Below are positions 1 to 9,943 of a DNA stretch of 64,000 nucleotides, piece after piece. The stretch is taken from contig CAVQOL010000006.1 in assembly GCA_963714415.1 (NCBI GenBank), positions 62,001-126,000 on the forward strand, given 5' to 3'. Under the pieces are notes generated by a model, which did not search any database, had not been told where the DNA came from, and saw only the letters and a list, made by a program, of their open reading frames with translations. The translations under genes were made by a program, and so were the position numbers. The first letter of the stretch is position 1. Each line of letters begins with the position of its first letter. Source of the stretch: JAGXRK01 sp963714415 (lineage in GTDB: Bacteria; Bacteroidota; Ignavibacteria; Ignavibacteriales; Ignavibacteriaceae).

Positions 1-1413
1 AACCTGTGAAGTAAAATCGAGTTTAAAGCCGTAAGTGCTTGTTAAGCGTTTAAAGTTTCCTGCCTGCGTACCACCCGTCTTGAAACTTGGGACTTCAGCA
101 GGCTGCTGATTGAGTAAAATATCATTAGTATATCTAGGATCATATGGATCTTCGTAAACATACTGTTTATACCTTTTAAAGAAATAGGAAAAGTTTGCAG
201 TATAAAAAGTGTTTGCGCTTAATGTGTGCGTTAATGATAAGAGATTCGTGTGACCGGTTCTGAATCTTTTATAATCTCCATCCGGATTGTAAGCAAAAGA
301 GTGATCATAATCTCTATATTCAACATCATCAATAATATAAGTGTAGTTCAACCTAATAGCAGAAAAAGGTCTAAAAGTTAATTTTCCTTGCCCATAGATT
401 TTTTCATTCCAGTTCATTCTGACTATTTCACCGTCTCCCACTCCATCTTCATTAGCACTTAAAATATATCTTTCTTCAATATCAACAGCTGCACCCTGGT
501 TTATTGTTATATTCCAGGGATTGTAATTTCTTTGACCGTTCAACCAGCCGCCAAAATATATATACCTGGCGTTAACGTAAAAGAAGAGCATGTTCTTAAT
601 AATAGGTCCGCTTAGATTTCCTTCAAAATTTCTGATAGCAAAGGGTTCAAAATTATCTATATCACGAAAGATTTTAGTGTTTGTGCTGTAATAGTCTCCA
701 ACATAAGAAGTTAGTGACCCATTAAAATCATTATTTCCATCTTTAGTAGCAATATTAACGTAGCCTGAAAGTGCTTTCCCATATTCTGCATTAAAAGCAC
801 CGCTGACAAACTGCAATTCCTGTATGGAACTTGTATTTACATCAACTACTGTTGAACCGTCATAGACGTCTGTCATAGGAACACCGTCAATTGCATAAAC
901 AACTTCACCTCTTCTTCCGCCTCTAACAGAACCGCCTACAATACCGGCTTGTAATTCTAATATTTCCTGAAATTCAGTTACCGGTAATGCAGAAATATCA
1001 TCTGCGCTAATAATTGCAGTTGATGAAGTAAGGTCTTTGGTTACTAAAGGTCTTGTAGCTACAACTACCACTTCTTCTTTAAGTTCAATGCTTGTTTCAA
1101 AAAGTTCGAAGTTAATTTCCGAAGTCAGGTCTATGGAAACTCTTACCTGTTGAACAGTTTGTGCATTATAACCTATCGCAGATGCTCTTACAGAATAAAC
1201 GCCCGGTCCTAAACCTATTATTGAATAATAACCGTTAATATCTGAGGCTGCCCCTATAGTAGTTCCTTCCACCAGGATATTTACGAATGGTAATGGTTCG
1301 GATGTTGTTCCATCAATAACTCTTCCGGCGATTTTTCCGGTTTGAGCAAATGTAGATGAGGAAAGTAGAATTAAAATGAGGATAGTAAAAAAGTGCTGTG
1401 GCAAATTTTTCAT
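1..1413 (-). CDS. TonB-dependent outer-membrane receptor (N-terminal part, runs off window)
   Basis: An open frame of 471 codons reaches the window edge, so the beta-barrel C-terminus is missing. The start ATG at 1413 has a strong GGAGG ribosome site 5 bases upstream. The product opens with a signal peptide ending near ...STFAQ. A carboxypeptidase-regulatory-like beta-sandwich follows (about residues 22-105, GRVIDGTTSEPLPFVNILV), then a TonB plug (about 125-235, with ITKDL-type and GEVVYAIDGVPM segments), and then the first barrel strands rich in aromatic residues. Family knowledge places it in the outer membrane importing a large ligand using TonB energy. The substrate cannot be read from sequence. 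It precedes a GH13 amylase but in a different unit, so a glycan substrate is only a guess. Confidence 0.9.
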   Translation of the reverse strand, partial: MKNLPQHFFTILILILLSSSTFAQTGKIAGRVIDGTTSEPLPFVNILVEGTTIGAASDINGYYSIIGLGPGVYSVRASAIGYNAQTVQQVRVSIDLTSEINFELFETSIELKEEVVVVATRPLVTKDLTSSTAIISADDISALPVTEFQEILELQAGIVGGSVRGGRRGEVVYAIDGVPMTDVYDGSTVVDVNTSSIQELQFVSGAFNAEYGKALSGYVNIATKDGNNDFNGSLTSYVGDYYSTNTKIFRDIDNFEPFAIRNFEGNLSGPIIKNMLFFYVNARYIYFGGWLNGQRNYNPWNITINQGAAVDIEERYILSANEDGVGDGEIVRMNWNEKIYGQGKLTFRPFSAIRLNYTYIIDDVEYRDYDHSFAYNPDGDYKRFRTGHTNLLSLTHTLSANTFYTANFSYFFKRYKQYVYEDPYDPRYTNDILLNQQPAEVPSFKTGGTQAGNFKRLTSTYGFKLDFTSQV

Positions 1414-1790
1414 ATATGCCTCCAGAATGTAAAATTATTTATCATTTTTGTAGCCCGTAAGAAGTGTGTAACAATTAAACTATAAAATCTCCAAAACTCT
1501 TTGATGATTAGAACAAATTAGAACTAATTGCAAAAATATCTTTTACTGACAGCAATTCCAAAGAAATAACAGGTCAAATATAAATTTGTACTTGCCTGTT
1601 ATTTTACTTTAGCAACTATTTGTTTAGTCAGTTATTTTAACAAAAAATCTAAACTGAATTTATAAAAAAAATGCCTTAGTTACTTCGTGCTTTTAAAATT
1701 TAATTTAGATTTTCCGGATCGATCATTTATGTGCCTAATTATATACGTTAATAAACAAAAAAACTTAATAAATTAAGTTTCCAAATCAGT
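1414..1790. other. Intergenic region, TonB receptor promoter side
   Basis: These 377 bases hold no convincing ORF. The right end contains the terminator of the amylase gene (1761-1780) and the left end holds the leader of the TonB receptor gene. The rest is AT-rich sequence in which I see no further repeat or conserved motif. Confidence 0.6.
1761..1780 (-). terminator. Palindromic terminator after amylase gene
   Basis: A perfect 9-bp inverted repeat (AAACTTAAT / ATTAAGTTT, 2-base spacer) lies 11 bases beyond the amylase stop. On the reverse strand it is followed by a run of seven T residues. This is the layout of an intrinsic terminator, although the stem is AT-rich and so weak. Confidence 0.55.
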
Positions 1791-3683
1791 TCAGTGCTTA
1801 TAATAATCTTTAAGTAAAATCTTACCGGAGTTTGATGCTAAATCAACATGTAAGATTCCATTCTCGGTCGGAATCATCTTTCTTTTATCTATAAGATCCG
1901 TATAAAATTCCTTATGTTCGGTATCGAGAGAAAGACTGTAGCTTTTCACACCTTTATTTAATATCACTAGCACTTCATTAAAATTATACTTACGGGAGTA
2001 AACATAAATTTCTTTTTCATCATCAATGAAGATTGTCTTAAAATCACCTAATTGAAGAGCGGTATTTTCGTTTCTGATTCTGATTAGTTTTTTATAGTAT
2101 TCAAATAAATCAAAATTAAACTTCACTTCATCAACTTGTTGTTTTAATGATTGATCTGGTAATACTTTTTCATTCTTATAATTCATATCCGACCATACCA
2201 TTGGTTTTCGGCAGCACGGATCATTAGCTCCCCACATACCGGCTTCATCACCATAATAAATATATGGTGCCCCTACATAGGTCATCTGAAATATCATCAT
2301 AAGTTTTAATCTATCAATCTCTTCCTGAATTGGTTTACGGGTATCATAATCGATATTTGAGCCTTTCCATTTATCAAAAGTCTCACCCCAATTTCTGATC
2401 TTATATTTATCCTTATTTATAAGATGAGAGGCCATCCTTTGCGTATCATGACTTCCGTGTAAGTTTTGCTGCACGTAAGTAATGCATCCTGGAAAAGCTT
2501 CACGAAGTTCTCTAAGCTGCATATCAAATTCGGTAGTAGTGATTCCTGTTTTATCATCAAAGAAATATTCAGAGCAAGTGAAGAGATAATTATAATTCAT
2601 AACTGCATCGAATTCATCGCCTTGCAAATAGGGTTGCAGTTTATCTATCGGATCAATTATTTCTGCAGTTATATAAGCTTGCGGATTTATTTTCTTTACA
2701 TGCTTTCTCCAGTCTTTCCAGAACTGATGTTCAACACAAAAAGCAACATCAAGCCGCCAGCCATCAATTCCATCCAATGGAATGCCATCAGCATTCGGAT
2801 CCATCCATCTTTGTGTTATATCAAAAATATATTTTTTGGGTCCTTCAACTATTCCGTTTTCATCTTCACGAAGTTCAGGTAATTCTTTTACACCAAACCA
2901 TCCCTCATAATCAAACTTCGTTCCTTTCATCGGATCATCCCAGCTTTTAATTGAAAACCAATCCATATATTTCGAATTTTGTTGTTTAATTAATACATCT
3001 CGGAAAGCCCAGCTATTTAATCCCATATGATTGAAAACACCATCAATAATGATCTTCATTTTTCTTTTATGAACTTCATCAATGAGTTTGAGAAAAAGTT
3101 TATCAGCTTCTGTCCAGAACCCAGGTTGATGGATCATCAGGAATTTCAGTCTTTAATTTTTTCTTTATCACCAACTGGATCGGGACCAAAATGAGGATCG
3201 ATATGATGATAAGTTGCGGCATCATATTTATGAAGTGACGGAGCTTCAAAAACAGGATTAAGATAGATTGCACCAATTCCAAGTTCTTTCAGATAATCCA
3301 GTTTGTCTATTATTCCCTGGAGATCTCCACCATATCTTCTTCGCTGTAAATTAAACCAAATATCCTTACCGTTTTCTTTTTCATATGGTTGAAGTTCATA
3401 CCAATCTGAAGTCCAGGAATGAACTTCCCAGACCGAAGTTGTATCATGAGGATATGCGCCTTTAATTGATTCAAGTGTCGGATCATTATTTGGATCACCA
3501 TTTCTGAATCTTTCAGGAAATATCTGATACCAGACAACTGTTTCTTGCCCAATCGGGTGTAAAATTTATTTCACTTTCTTTTATACCAATTGTTTTGTTT
3601 TCCCTAACGCTTGTTTGTGATGTGCATGCAGTGGTAATCAGATAAGTTATTAATGTGACGAGAAGTACATTCATCATTTTCAT
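1791..3683 (-). pseudogene. GH13 alpha-amylase-family lipoprotein, frameshifted
   Basis: Three reading frames together encode one alpha-amylase-family (GH13, cyclomaltodextrinase/neopullulanase-like) enzyme of about 630 residues. The start at 3683 gives a lipoprotein-like signal (LITYLITTAC). A base is lost near 3553, after which the frame continues ETVVWYQIFPERFRNGDP. Extra bases near 3150 and 3128 shift into the main 448-codon frame. The catalytic signatures are intact: DGWRLDVAF (nucleophile Asp near 2750), AYITAEIID (acid Glu) and NLHGSHDTQR (transition-state Asp). It would hydrolyse alpha-1,4-glucans at the envelope. It is either a recent pseudogene or, given similar lesions elsewhere, a gene with sequencing errors. 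Confidence 0.8.
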
Positions 3684-3737
3684 AATTAGAATAACTCTTA
3701 TATTTTACAGAATAAATTAAATATTAAGGTTACATAA

Positions 3738-4324
3738 ATGAAATTAAATCTTTTATTGATCATCTTGGTTTTTTGTTTTGTTAATTCGTACGGAACCGAT
3801 TATAAATCCTTAATAGCAAAAGGTGATGAATATTATAAAATATTTGATTTGGCGAATGCGGTGTTACTTTATGAAGAAGCATTCAAACTTGCAAATGAAA
3901 ATTATCAAGTTCTTACAAGGTTAGCCAGAACTTATAATGATCTTGGCGAAGATTATTACGAAATAAAAGATAGTAAAAATTCCGAAGGGGGCAATAAATA
4001 ACGCTTTAAAATTTGCCGAACTGCTTTCATCAAAATATCCGATAGTTCAATGACTTATGCTTTGCTGGCAATGTCCTATGGAAATCTGGCGATGTTCCGG
4101 AAGGAAGTTTGGAAGAATCTGAAAAAATGATGTTGAAGGCGTTAAGTTTACGGCCGGAAATTATAATTGCTATGTTTCATCTTTCATTGACCTATCAAGA
4201 AATGGATAATGAGATAAAAGAAAAAGAATGGCTTGAAAAAATTATTGATGCTCCAATAATGGATTTTCGAGATAAGTATGCAAAAAGAAAAGCGCGTAAG
4301 AGGTTAAAAGAATTAGCCGATTAA
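3738..4324 (+). pseudogene. TPR-repeat protein with signal peptide, frameshifted
   Basis: The start at 3738 gives a signal peptide (MKLNLLLIILVFCFVNSYG) and a first TPR-like helix pair. The frame breaks near 3985 (continuing AINNALKFAELLSSKYPD), again near 4050 and again near 4100. It resumes with a second TPR block (EKMMLKALSLRPEIIIAMFHL) and ends at 4324. The reconstructed product is about 195 residues, exported and helical. The helix pattern recalls the TPR domain of regulator-of-microtubule-dynamics-like proteins, a loose similarity. No enzymatic motif is visible, so its role is unknown beyond probable protein-protein contact. It is followed by a clear terminator. Confidence 0.65.
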
Positions 4325-4330
4325 AATTAA

Positions 4331-4365
4331 AGAAAGAGTGAAGAAACATTCACTCTTTCTTTTTA
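4331..4365 (+). terminator. Intrinsic terminator after TPR gene
   Basis: A perfect 12-bp inverted repeat (AGAAAGAGTGAA / TTCACTCTTTCT, 6-base loop) is followed by TTTTT, seven bases after the TPR-gene stop. Confidence 0.85.
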
Positions 4366-4426
4366 GTACTATTGTACTTCATCATTCCAATTTTAAATTA
4401 GCCTTTTACAGGATTTGCAATTAAAC

Positions 4427-4675
4427 TTAATTTAACCCGCACATTCCTGAAGCACATCCGCCATAAGACGGAGTTGTTCCGCAGTTTCCCGTTGAGCAGC
4501 TATCGCCGCTGTAAGAAGATGCACCGCTAACGGAAGCACTAAAAGATGAAAATAATTTTTTACTATTAAGTGATTTACAATTGGGGCAATTAACTTCTTC
4601 CTGGTTCACGGAAGATTTATGAAGAACCTCAAATTTTGAGTTACAGTCACTACATTTATATTCAAATACTGGCAT
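4427..4675 (-). CDS. FmdB-family zinc-ribbon protein
   Basis: An 82-residue protein with the FmdB/CxxC regulatory signature: MPVFEYKCSDCNSKFEVLHK with a second pair CPNC about 24 residues later, forming a zinc ribbon. The C-terminal half is a low-complexity Gly/Ser/Cys tail (SCSTGNCGTT, GGCASGMCG), typical of the family. AAGGA precedes the ATG. It is the last gene of the sigma/anti-sigma unit, 18 bases downstream of the anti-sigma gene. Function in the family is poorly defined; nucleic-acid or regulatory binding is assumed. Confidence 0.85.
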   Translation of the reverse strand: MPVFEYKCSDCNSKFEVLHKSSVNQEEVNCPNCKSLNSKKLFSSFSASVSGASSYSGDSCSTGNCGTTPSYGGCASGMCGLN

Positions 4676-4693
4676 CAGTTATTCCTTTAATTA

Positions 4694-4939
4694 TTATTCT
4701 TCACAGTCATTTAAGTCCAAAAAAGACATTAATTTGTTATGGGCACTTTCGGGAAGCTTAACTTCATATTTCTTATAATAATCAATAGTAAGCTCAACCG
4801 TTTTAAAATAATTCTTACAATTTGGGCAATCATCAAGGTGCTGTTTAATTGCAACACAGCGTTCGGAATTAGGATCTTCGCCTAGACTTTCGCAAATATG
4901 CCGCATTACATCTTTACAATTTGAATTTTCATTTTTCAT
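4694..4939 (-). CDS. Anti-sigma factor, zinc-finger (ZAS-like)
   Basis: An 81-residue protein with a compact H-x3-C-x2-C motif (HLDDCPNC) and an upstream Cys, followed by helix YFKTVELTIDYYKKYEV. This is the zinc-binding anti-sigma (zf-HC2) fold. Its start overlaps the stop of the ECF sigma gene by 4 bases (ATGA), implying translational coupling. It has no membrane segment, so it would act as a soluble, possibly redox-responsive partner of the sigma factor. Confidence 0.8.
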   Translation of the reverse strand: MKNENSNCKDVMRHICESLGEDPNSERCVAIKQHLDDCPNCKNYFKTVELTIDYYKKYEVKLPESAHNKLMSFLDLNDCEE

Positions 4940-5523
4940 ACGGCAAACGCCTCATTTAGTTCATGTCTTAAAAAAGCTCTTGCCCGGTGTAACCTTGATT
5001 TTACAGCCGGAATCGTAAGCTCTGTTATTTTTGCTGTTTCTTCTGTGGATAAACCTTCAATATCTCTTAATAAAAAAACACTTCTATAATCCGGCGAAAG
5101 CTTACTGATTGCATCATCTAAAATCTGTTTCAATTCTTGATCTTCAGCAAATTTATCAGGTAATCGTGACCAATCGGCAGTATATCTGTCTTCGTACAAA
5201 TCATCATCATCATCATTTTCCAGAGAAACAAAATGATAATTTTTCGTTTTTCTCGCAGCCATTAAACAATGGTTTGTAACTATTCTGTAAAGCCAGGTAG
5301 ACAATTTTGAGTTACCATCGAACTGGTTTAGAGATTTCACAAAGCTGTAGAAAGTTTCCTGCATTATATTTTCAGCTTTATCTCTGTCTCTGCAAATCTT
5401 AAAAGAAAAATTATAAATTGTTTGCTCATGCAATTTTACAAGTTCGGCTAAAGCTTTTCTGTTTCCCTGTTTAGCTTTTTCAATAAGAATTTTTTCTTCC
5501 ATTCGTTTGATGCATCCTATCAT
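4936..5523 (-). CDS. ECF-type RNA polymerase sigma factor (sigma-70 family)
   Basis: 195 codons from 5523; an in-frame ATG at 5502 (MEEKILIEKAKQGNRKAL) is an equally likely start. Region 2 is seen at DKAENIMQETFYSFVKSLNQF and STWLYRIVTNHCLMAARK. Region 4 is seen at LSPDYRSVFLLRDIEGLSTEE with the recognition helix VKSRLHRARAFLR. A short acidic stretch (DDDDDLYED) links the two. It directs core RNA polymerase to a small regulon and is co-transcribed with its probable anti-sigma factor. The divergent 150-base gap to the kinase gene likely contains its own promoter, but I could not define it. Confidence 0.9.
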   Translation of the reverse strand: MIGCIKRMEEKILIEKAKQGNRKALAELVKLHEQTIYNFSFKICRDRDKAENIMQETFYSFVKSLNQFDGNSKLSTWLYRIVTNHCLMAARKTKNYHFVSLENDDDDDLYEDRYTADWSRLPDKFAEDQELKQILDDAISKLSPDYRSVFLLRDIEGLSTEETAKITELTIPAVKSRLHRARAFLRHELNEAFAV

Positions 5524-5676
5524 TTAGAGATTCTATTAACTTGGCAAAAATACAAAAAAATGTGGGTTCGCTTGAAATATATTATTTCACTTAAAATTCA
5601 CATTATCATAAATTGCCATTATATTTTATAAGAATATTTTTATTTTATTAAAAGACGATGAATTTTACTCTTTAGA

Positions 5677-7710
5677 ATGGCTATAGAAAGAAATATAAAC
5701 CAAATTTTCAACAATAAGCTCTTCGAAAACTGCCGCAACCTGGTTCCCCGATTCGGTTTAAGCAATAGGAATTTTACCGAGTTTAAAGAAGGTAACATAA
5801 TTTTTCAGATTGGAGACAGCAGCAACTTTGTTTATCTGGTAGTATCAGGTGAGGTAAAAATTAAGTGCCGAAATATCAATCGTGTCCTTGTAAAATCTAA
5901 CAATGACTTTTTTGGAAATCTGGAGATTACAGCAAATACGGTTCGCAATAGTGCTGCGGTGGCAACGAATGACTGCGTTCTTTACAGAATGGATAAAAAT
6001 ATATTTAAAAAATTATCTTCTTCCGTAGCACACATAAGGGGAAATATTCATGAATCTGAAAAAAATGATTTAAAAGAAGATGGCGAAAGCCGACCTAAGC
6101 CAGATCTTCCTTCGATGCTTGATTTAAACCGCGCTCCTATAAAGCTTAATATATTCAAAAGAAAAAAAGAGGAGGTTCAGGAAAAGGAGGAAACAAAAAC
6201 TTTAATTGAATATGAAGAAGGAATAAAACCTAAACCTAAATCTAAAGAAAGTGAAGTTGAACAGGAATTTATCGATCTTGATTCAGTTATCGAGGAATCT
6301 AAGTCCGAGAGACCGGGAGATGAATCCCTTAAAAAAGAGTTACTTGGTGATTCTGAAGATTCGATGAATTGGGACTTTCTGACAATTGAAGAACTTGAAC
6401 CAGATAAGGAAGAGAAGATTGATAAAGAGGAAATAGTTGAGACTTCAAAGAAAACTAGAACCGAGAACAAAGATACCGTACTTGATGAAAAAGTCTTAGA
6501 GGAAAAAATTTCAGAGAAGTATCGCCGGGAACTTGATGAACTTATAGTATCATCAACTCGGAAATATGATTCATATTTTCAGACTCTTTCAAAAATTCTT
6601 CCGTACACAACAATTTTAGAAACTTGTGAAAAAATAACTTCGGTTTTTTTAAAATATTTCAATTCAAATTATGCAAGCATTTTTATAGTAAATGAAAAGA
6701 CATCTGATCTGGAATTATTATACCCTCTTTCGGCTGAAACAGTTTGTGCAAAATTTAATGATGGATTAACCGGAAAAACCGCAGAATCAAAAAAAATTCT
6801 TATAATACAAAACCCACAAAAAGACCGTAGATATAATTCCGTATTTGATAAACCCAAAGATTTTACGAAAGGCTCTGTTGCCTACATTCCACTGAATGAT
6901 TCGGAAAATAAACTGGTCGGAGTAATGCAACTCGCAAAAAGTGCAAAAGATTTCACAAAAGAAAATGAAGAAGCAATGAGAATCTTTGCAAATCAGGCTG
7001 GTATTGTTCTTCGATGTGCATCGATAAATGAAGAATCATTAAAGCATCAAAAACTTTTGGCGTTTGGTTCTACCTCAAATTTTTTGATGCAGGACATCAA
7101 ATCTCCAATACTTACAATTAAACACTATACAAATCTTATTGCAAGGCTTGATATACCCGAACAGATAAAGAAAGTACTTATAATGCTTAGTATGCATGCT
7201 AATTCAGTTCTTGATATTATGCAGGCGACGTTTGATTTTTCTGAAAATCGTTCATCTATTAAGCTTGAGAAAGTTCAGTTCAATGAAATTATTGAAAATG
7301 TTCTTGAGCTTCTTTCTGAATATACTGAATCTCAAAATGTTAAACTTTTTAAAAAATTTGGCGATAACGTAAACGTAAATGTTGATCCCAGAAGATTGTA
7401 TGTGGTTTGTTTCCAGATTATCAAGAATTCATGTGAAGCAATGCCTAAAGGCGGAAAAATTTATGTTAATACTGAATTAGATAATAAAAAGTTGATATTA
7501 AAAATAAGAGATGAAGGTATTGGCATAAGCAAAGAAATTAAAAATGATGTGTTTAAAGCATTCTTCTCTTCAGGAAAAGAAAATGGGTCGGGACTTGGTT
7601 TAGCAATTGCAAAATATATTATAGAATTGATGAAAGGTTCTATAGCTCTTGAAAGCAAAAAAAACAAAGGAACTACAATAACAATAACTCTTCCCGTTGT
7701 GGAAGAATAA
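5677..7710 (+). CDS. cNMP-binding/GAF sensor histidine kinase with altered H-box
   Basis: 677 residues. The order is a cyclic-nucleotide-binding-like beta-roll (about 35-120, FQIGDSSNFVYLVVSGEVK), a highly charged Glu/Lys linker (about 125-290), a GAF domain (about 310-450), a short dimerisation segment and an HATPase_c domain (about 555-675). The ATPase boxes are intact: IIKNSCEAM (N), RDEGIGIS (G1), GSGLGLAIAKYI (G2). The H-box reads MQDIKSPI with Gln472 where the phospho-accepting His normally sits. There is no membrane segment, so the protein is cytoplasmic. It ends directly against miaA, suggesting co-transcription. No cognate regulator is adjacent. Confidence 0.88.
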   Translation: MAIERNINQIFNNKLFENCRNLVPRFGLSNRNFTEFKEGNIIFQIGDSSNFVYLVVSGEVKIKCRNINRVLVKSNNDFFGNLEITANTVRNSAAVATNDCVLYRMDKNIFKKLSSSVAHIRGNIHESEKNDLKEDGESRPKPDLPSMLDLNRAPIKLNIFKRKKEEVQEKEETKTLIEYEEGIKPKPKSKESEVEQEFIDLDSVIEESKSERPGDESLKKELLGDSEDSMNWDFLTIEELEPDKEEKIDKEEIVETSKKTRTENKDTVLDEKVLEEKISEKYRRELDELIVSSTRKYDSYFQTLSKILPYTTILETCEKITSVFLKYFNSNYASIFIVNEKTSDLELLYPLSAETVCAKFNDGLTGKTAESKKILIIQNPQKDRRYNSVFDKPKDFTKGSVAYIPLNDSENKLVGVMQLAKSAKDFTKENEEAMRIFANQAGIVLRCASINEESLKHQKLLAFGSTSNFLMQDIKSPILTIKHYTNLIARLDIPEQIKKVLIMLSMHANSVLDIMQATFDFSENRSSIKLEKVQFNEIIENVLELLSEYTESQNVKLFKKFGDNVNVNVDPRRLYVVCFQIIKNSCEAMPKGGKIYVNTELDNKKLILKIRDEGIGISKEIKNDVFKAFFSSGKENGSGLGLAIAKYIIELMKGSIALESKKNKGTTITITLPVVEE

Positions 7711-8618
7711 ATGTCTTACAATCTTATCACAATTCTCGGATCTACTGCAACAGGTAAAACAAAATTAGCTGCTCAGCTCGCTCTTCACTATAATGGAGAA
7801 ATTATTTCTGCTGATTCCAGGCAGGTTTATAAAGGTATGGATATCGGAACCGGAAAAGATCTTTCAGACTATCTTGTCAATGGTAATTCTATTAAATATT
7901 ATATGATTGATATTGCTGATCCAACAGATGAGTTTAATCTCTTTCAATTCAAAAAATATTTTTCAAAGTATTTTGAAGAAATAAATTCCAGATCAAAAAT
8001 TCCCTTTCTTGTTGGCGGAACTGGAATGTATTTAAGTTCAATAATCCAGCGTTATAGTTTGAAAATCGCAGATCGTTCCCAAGAACAGTTAGATAAACTA
8101 AATTCTTTATCCGATGAAAAGCTGATAGAACTTTTAAAATCAAAAAAGGACAAACTTCATAATGTAACGGATATAAAGGACAGAGAAAGGACTATTGAGG
8201 CTATTCTGATTGAAAATTCCAAAGAACATTTAACGAAGATAGTCCAGTAATTAATTCTTTAAATATTGGCGTAAATTTTTCCCGTGAAGAAATTAAAAAA
8301 AGAATTACTGAAAGACTAAAAAAAAGATTAGACGAAGGAATGATTGATGAAGTAAAAGTTTTGTTGGAAAAAGGTGTTAGTTATGAGAAATTAAAATTCT
8401 TTGGACTTGAATATAAATACATCGCAATGCACTTAAATTCAGAAATTAGTTATAATGACATGTTCCAAAAATTAAACAGCGCAATTCATAATTTTTCAAA
8501 AAGACAAATGACATGGTTCAGAAAAATGGAAAGAGAAGGAGTAAATATTTTCTGGATTGAAGGAAATAAATTTGAGTCCGCTAAAAAAATCATTGATGAT
8601 AATTACCTGCCATATTAA
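7711..8618 (+). CDS. miaA: tRNA dimethylallyltransferase MiaA, one frameshift
   Basis: The first frame (7711-8250) carries the P-loop GSTATGKTKLA, the substrate motif SADSRQVYKGMDIGTG and LVGGTGMYL, all diagnostic of MiaA, which adds a dimethylallyl group to A37 of tRNAs reading UNN codons. One base is missing near 8237; after it the frame continues EDSPVINSLNIGVNFSREE through to 8618 (FGLEYKYIAMHL, FSKRQMTWFRKM). The joined product is about 302 residues, the normal length. Since miaA is usually kept intact, a consensus error is as likely as a real mutation. It starts immediately after the kinase stop and is 2 bases from the next gene. Confidence 0.9.
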
Positions 8619-8620
8619 TT

Positions 8621-9943
8621 ATGTATACGCTTCCGATAGAAGTACAAAAATATTTTAAGAAAAAGTCATCCGGCAAATGGGAAATTGAAATAATCAATCC
8701 GAAATATTTTGATACTATAATAGTCATTCCTGCAATAGCAGAACTTGATAATATTAAAGTTCTGCTGAAATCACTTGCTGTGAATGATAAAAAATATTTC
8801 GACAGTACTCTGGTCTTATTTGTAATCAACAATACCTGTTCGGCTTCTCCGGGTATAAAAGATAACAATGAAAAAACAATAAAGTATCTGCGGAACATTG
8901 TTCAATCTAATTCTTTAGATGAAATTTCTCATTCAGGTTTAAATATCGCTTTTATTGATGCCTGCAGCACCGGCAATGAATTGGACGATAAAAACGGCGG
9001 AGTTGGTCTTGCGCGCAAAATCGGAATGGATCTTGCGTTAAAATATTTTGATTATTACTCATCAAATAAAAATATTCTTATCTGTTTAGATGCTGATTGC
9101 GAAGTTGCTAAAAATTATATCACATCTGTTGTGGAATATTTCAATAAAAACAAAACCAATGCTGCTGTAATTAATTATGAACACAACATAAGTGAACACG
9201 ATGAAAACACAAAAGCTATAATCTGTTATGAGTTATATCTGCGTTATTATTTACTGGGTCTAACATTTGCTGCTTCTCCTTATGCCTTTCATACAATTGG
9301 TTCTACAATGGTATGTGATTATAAAAGCTATATTAAAGTTGGAGGAATGAATAAACTAAAAGCAGCCGAGGATTTTTATTTTCTTGAAAAGCTTTCTAAA
9401 ATTACTGATGTGCATACCATTAAAAATACTTCTGTCTATCCTTCTTCACGTCCATCATTCCGTGTTCCATTTGGAACGGGACAGCGGGTTAACAGGTTTT
9501 TATTATATACACAAGATGAATATTTACTATATGACCCGCAATCTTTTGTGGTATTAAAACTTTGGCTTGGACAATATAACAAGTTGAAAGATGGTGATAT
9601 AAGCAAGATTATGAGGCAGGTTCAAAATATTAATCCACATTTGTTTGAATTTCTTCATCAACAAAAATTTGAAATTTTCTGGCAGAAATTAATTTCACAA
9701 AAATTGAATGAAGAACAAATAATAAAGCAAAGGAAATTCTGGTTCGATGCATTTAAAACATTGAAGTTAATTCATTTCTTAAGAGAGAAATCTTTTCCGC
9801 TAATAAATATGTTTGATGCAATTGATTCTTTGTTTGAATTTTCCGGAATCGAAATTACAATAAAACGTAATAAAGCAGTTTTGCCGGATTTGGATATACA
9901 GAAAGAATATTTATTATTGCTGCGTCAACATCAGAACAAGTGA
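8621..9943 (+). CDS. Family-2-like glycosyltransferase
   Basis: 440 residues with a GT-A fold: an N-terminal nucleotide-sugar site (TIIVIPAIAELDNIKVLLKS), an ICLDADCE DxD-type metal site near residue 160, and an acceptor region (GGMNKLKAAEDFYFLEKL) with the conserved ED pair. The C-terminal ~150 residues are helical and not diagnostic. There is no transmembrane helix. It sits between miaA and a GlcD-like oxidase with a 4-base overlap downstream, indicating one operon. Donor and acceptor cannot be assigned. Confidence 0.75.
   Translation: MYTLPIEVQKYFKKKSSGKWEIEIINPKYFDTIIVIPAIAELDNIKVLLKSLAVNDKKYFDSTLVLFVINNTCSASPGIKDNNEKTIKYLRNIVQSNSLDEISHSGLNIAFIDACSTGNELDDKNGGVGLARKIGMDLALKYFDYYSSNKNILICLDADCEVAKNYITSVVEYFNKNKTNAAVINYEHNISEHDENTKAIICYELYLRYYLLGLTFAASPYAFHTIGSTMVCDYKSYIKVGGMNKLKAAEDFYFLEKLSKITDVHTIKNTSVYPSSRPSFRVPFGTGQRVNRFLLYTQDEYLLYDPQSFVVLKLWLGQYNKLKDGDISKIMRQVQNINPHLFEFLHQQKFEIFWQKLISQKLNEEQIIKQRKFWFDAFKTLKLIHFLREKSFPLINMFDAIDSLFEFSGIEITIKRNKAVLPDLDIQKEYLLLLRQHQNK

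Noticed and set aside
2466..2882. 138-codon forward ORF opposite the amylase gene
   Set aside because: Antisense to a clear GH13 coding sequence with no recognisable motif; a shadow frame.
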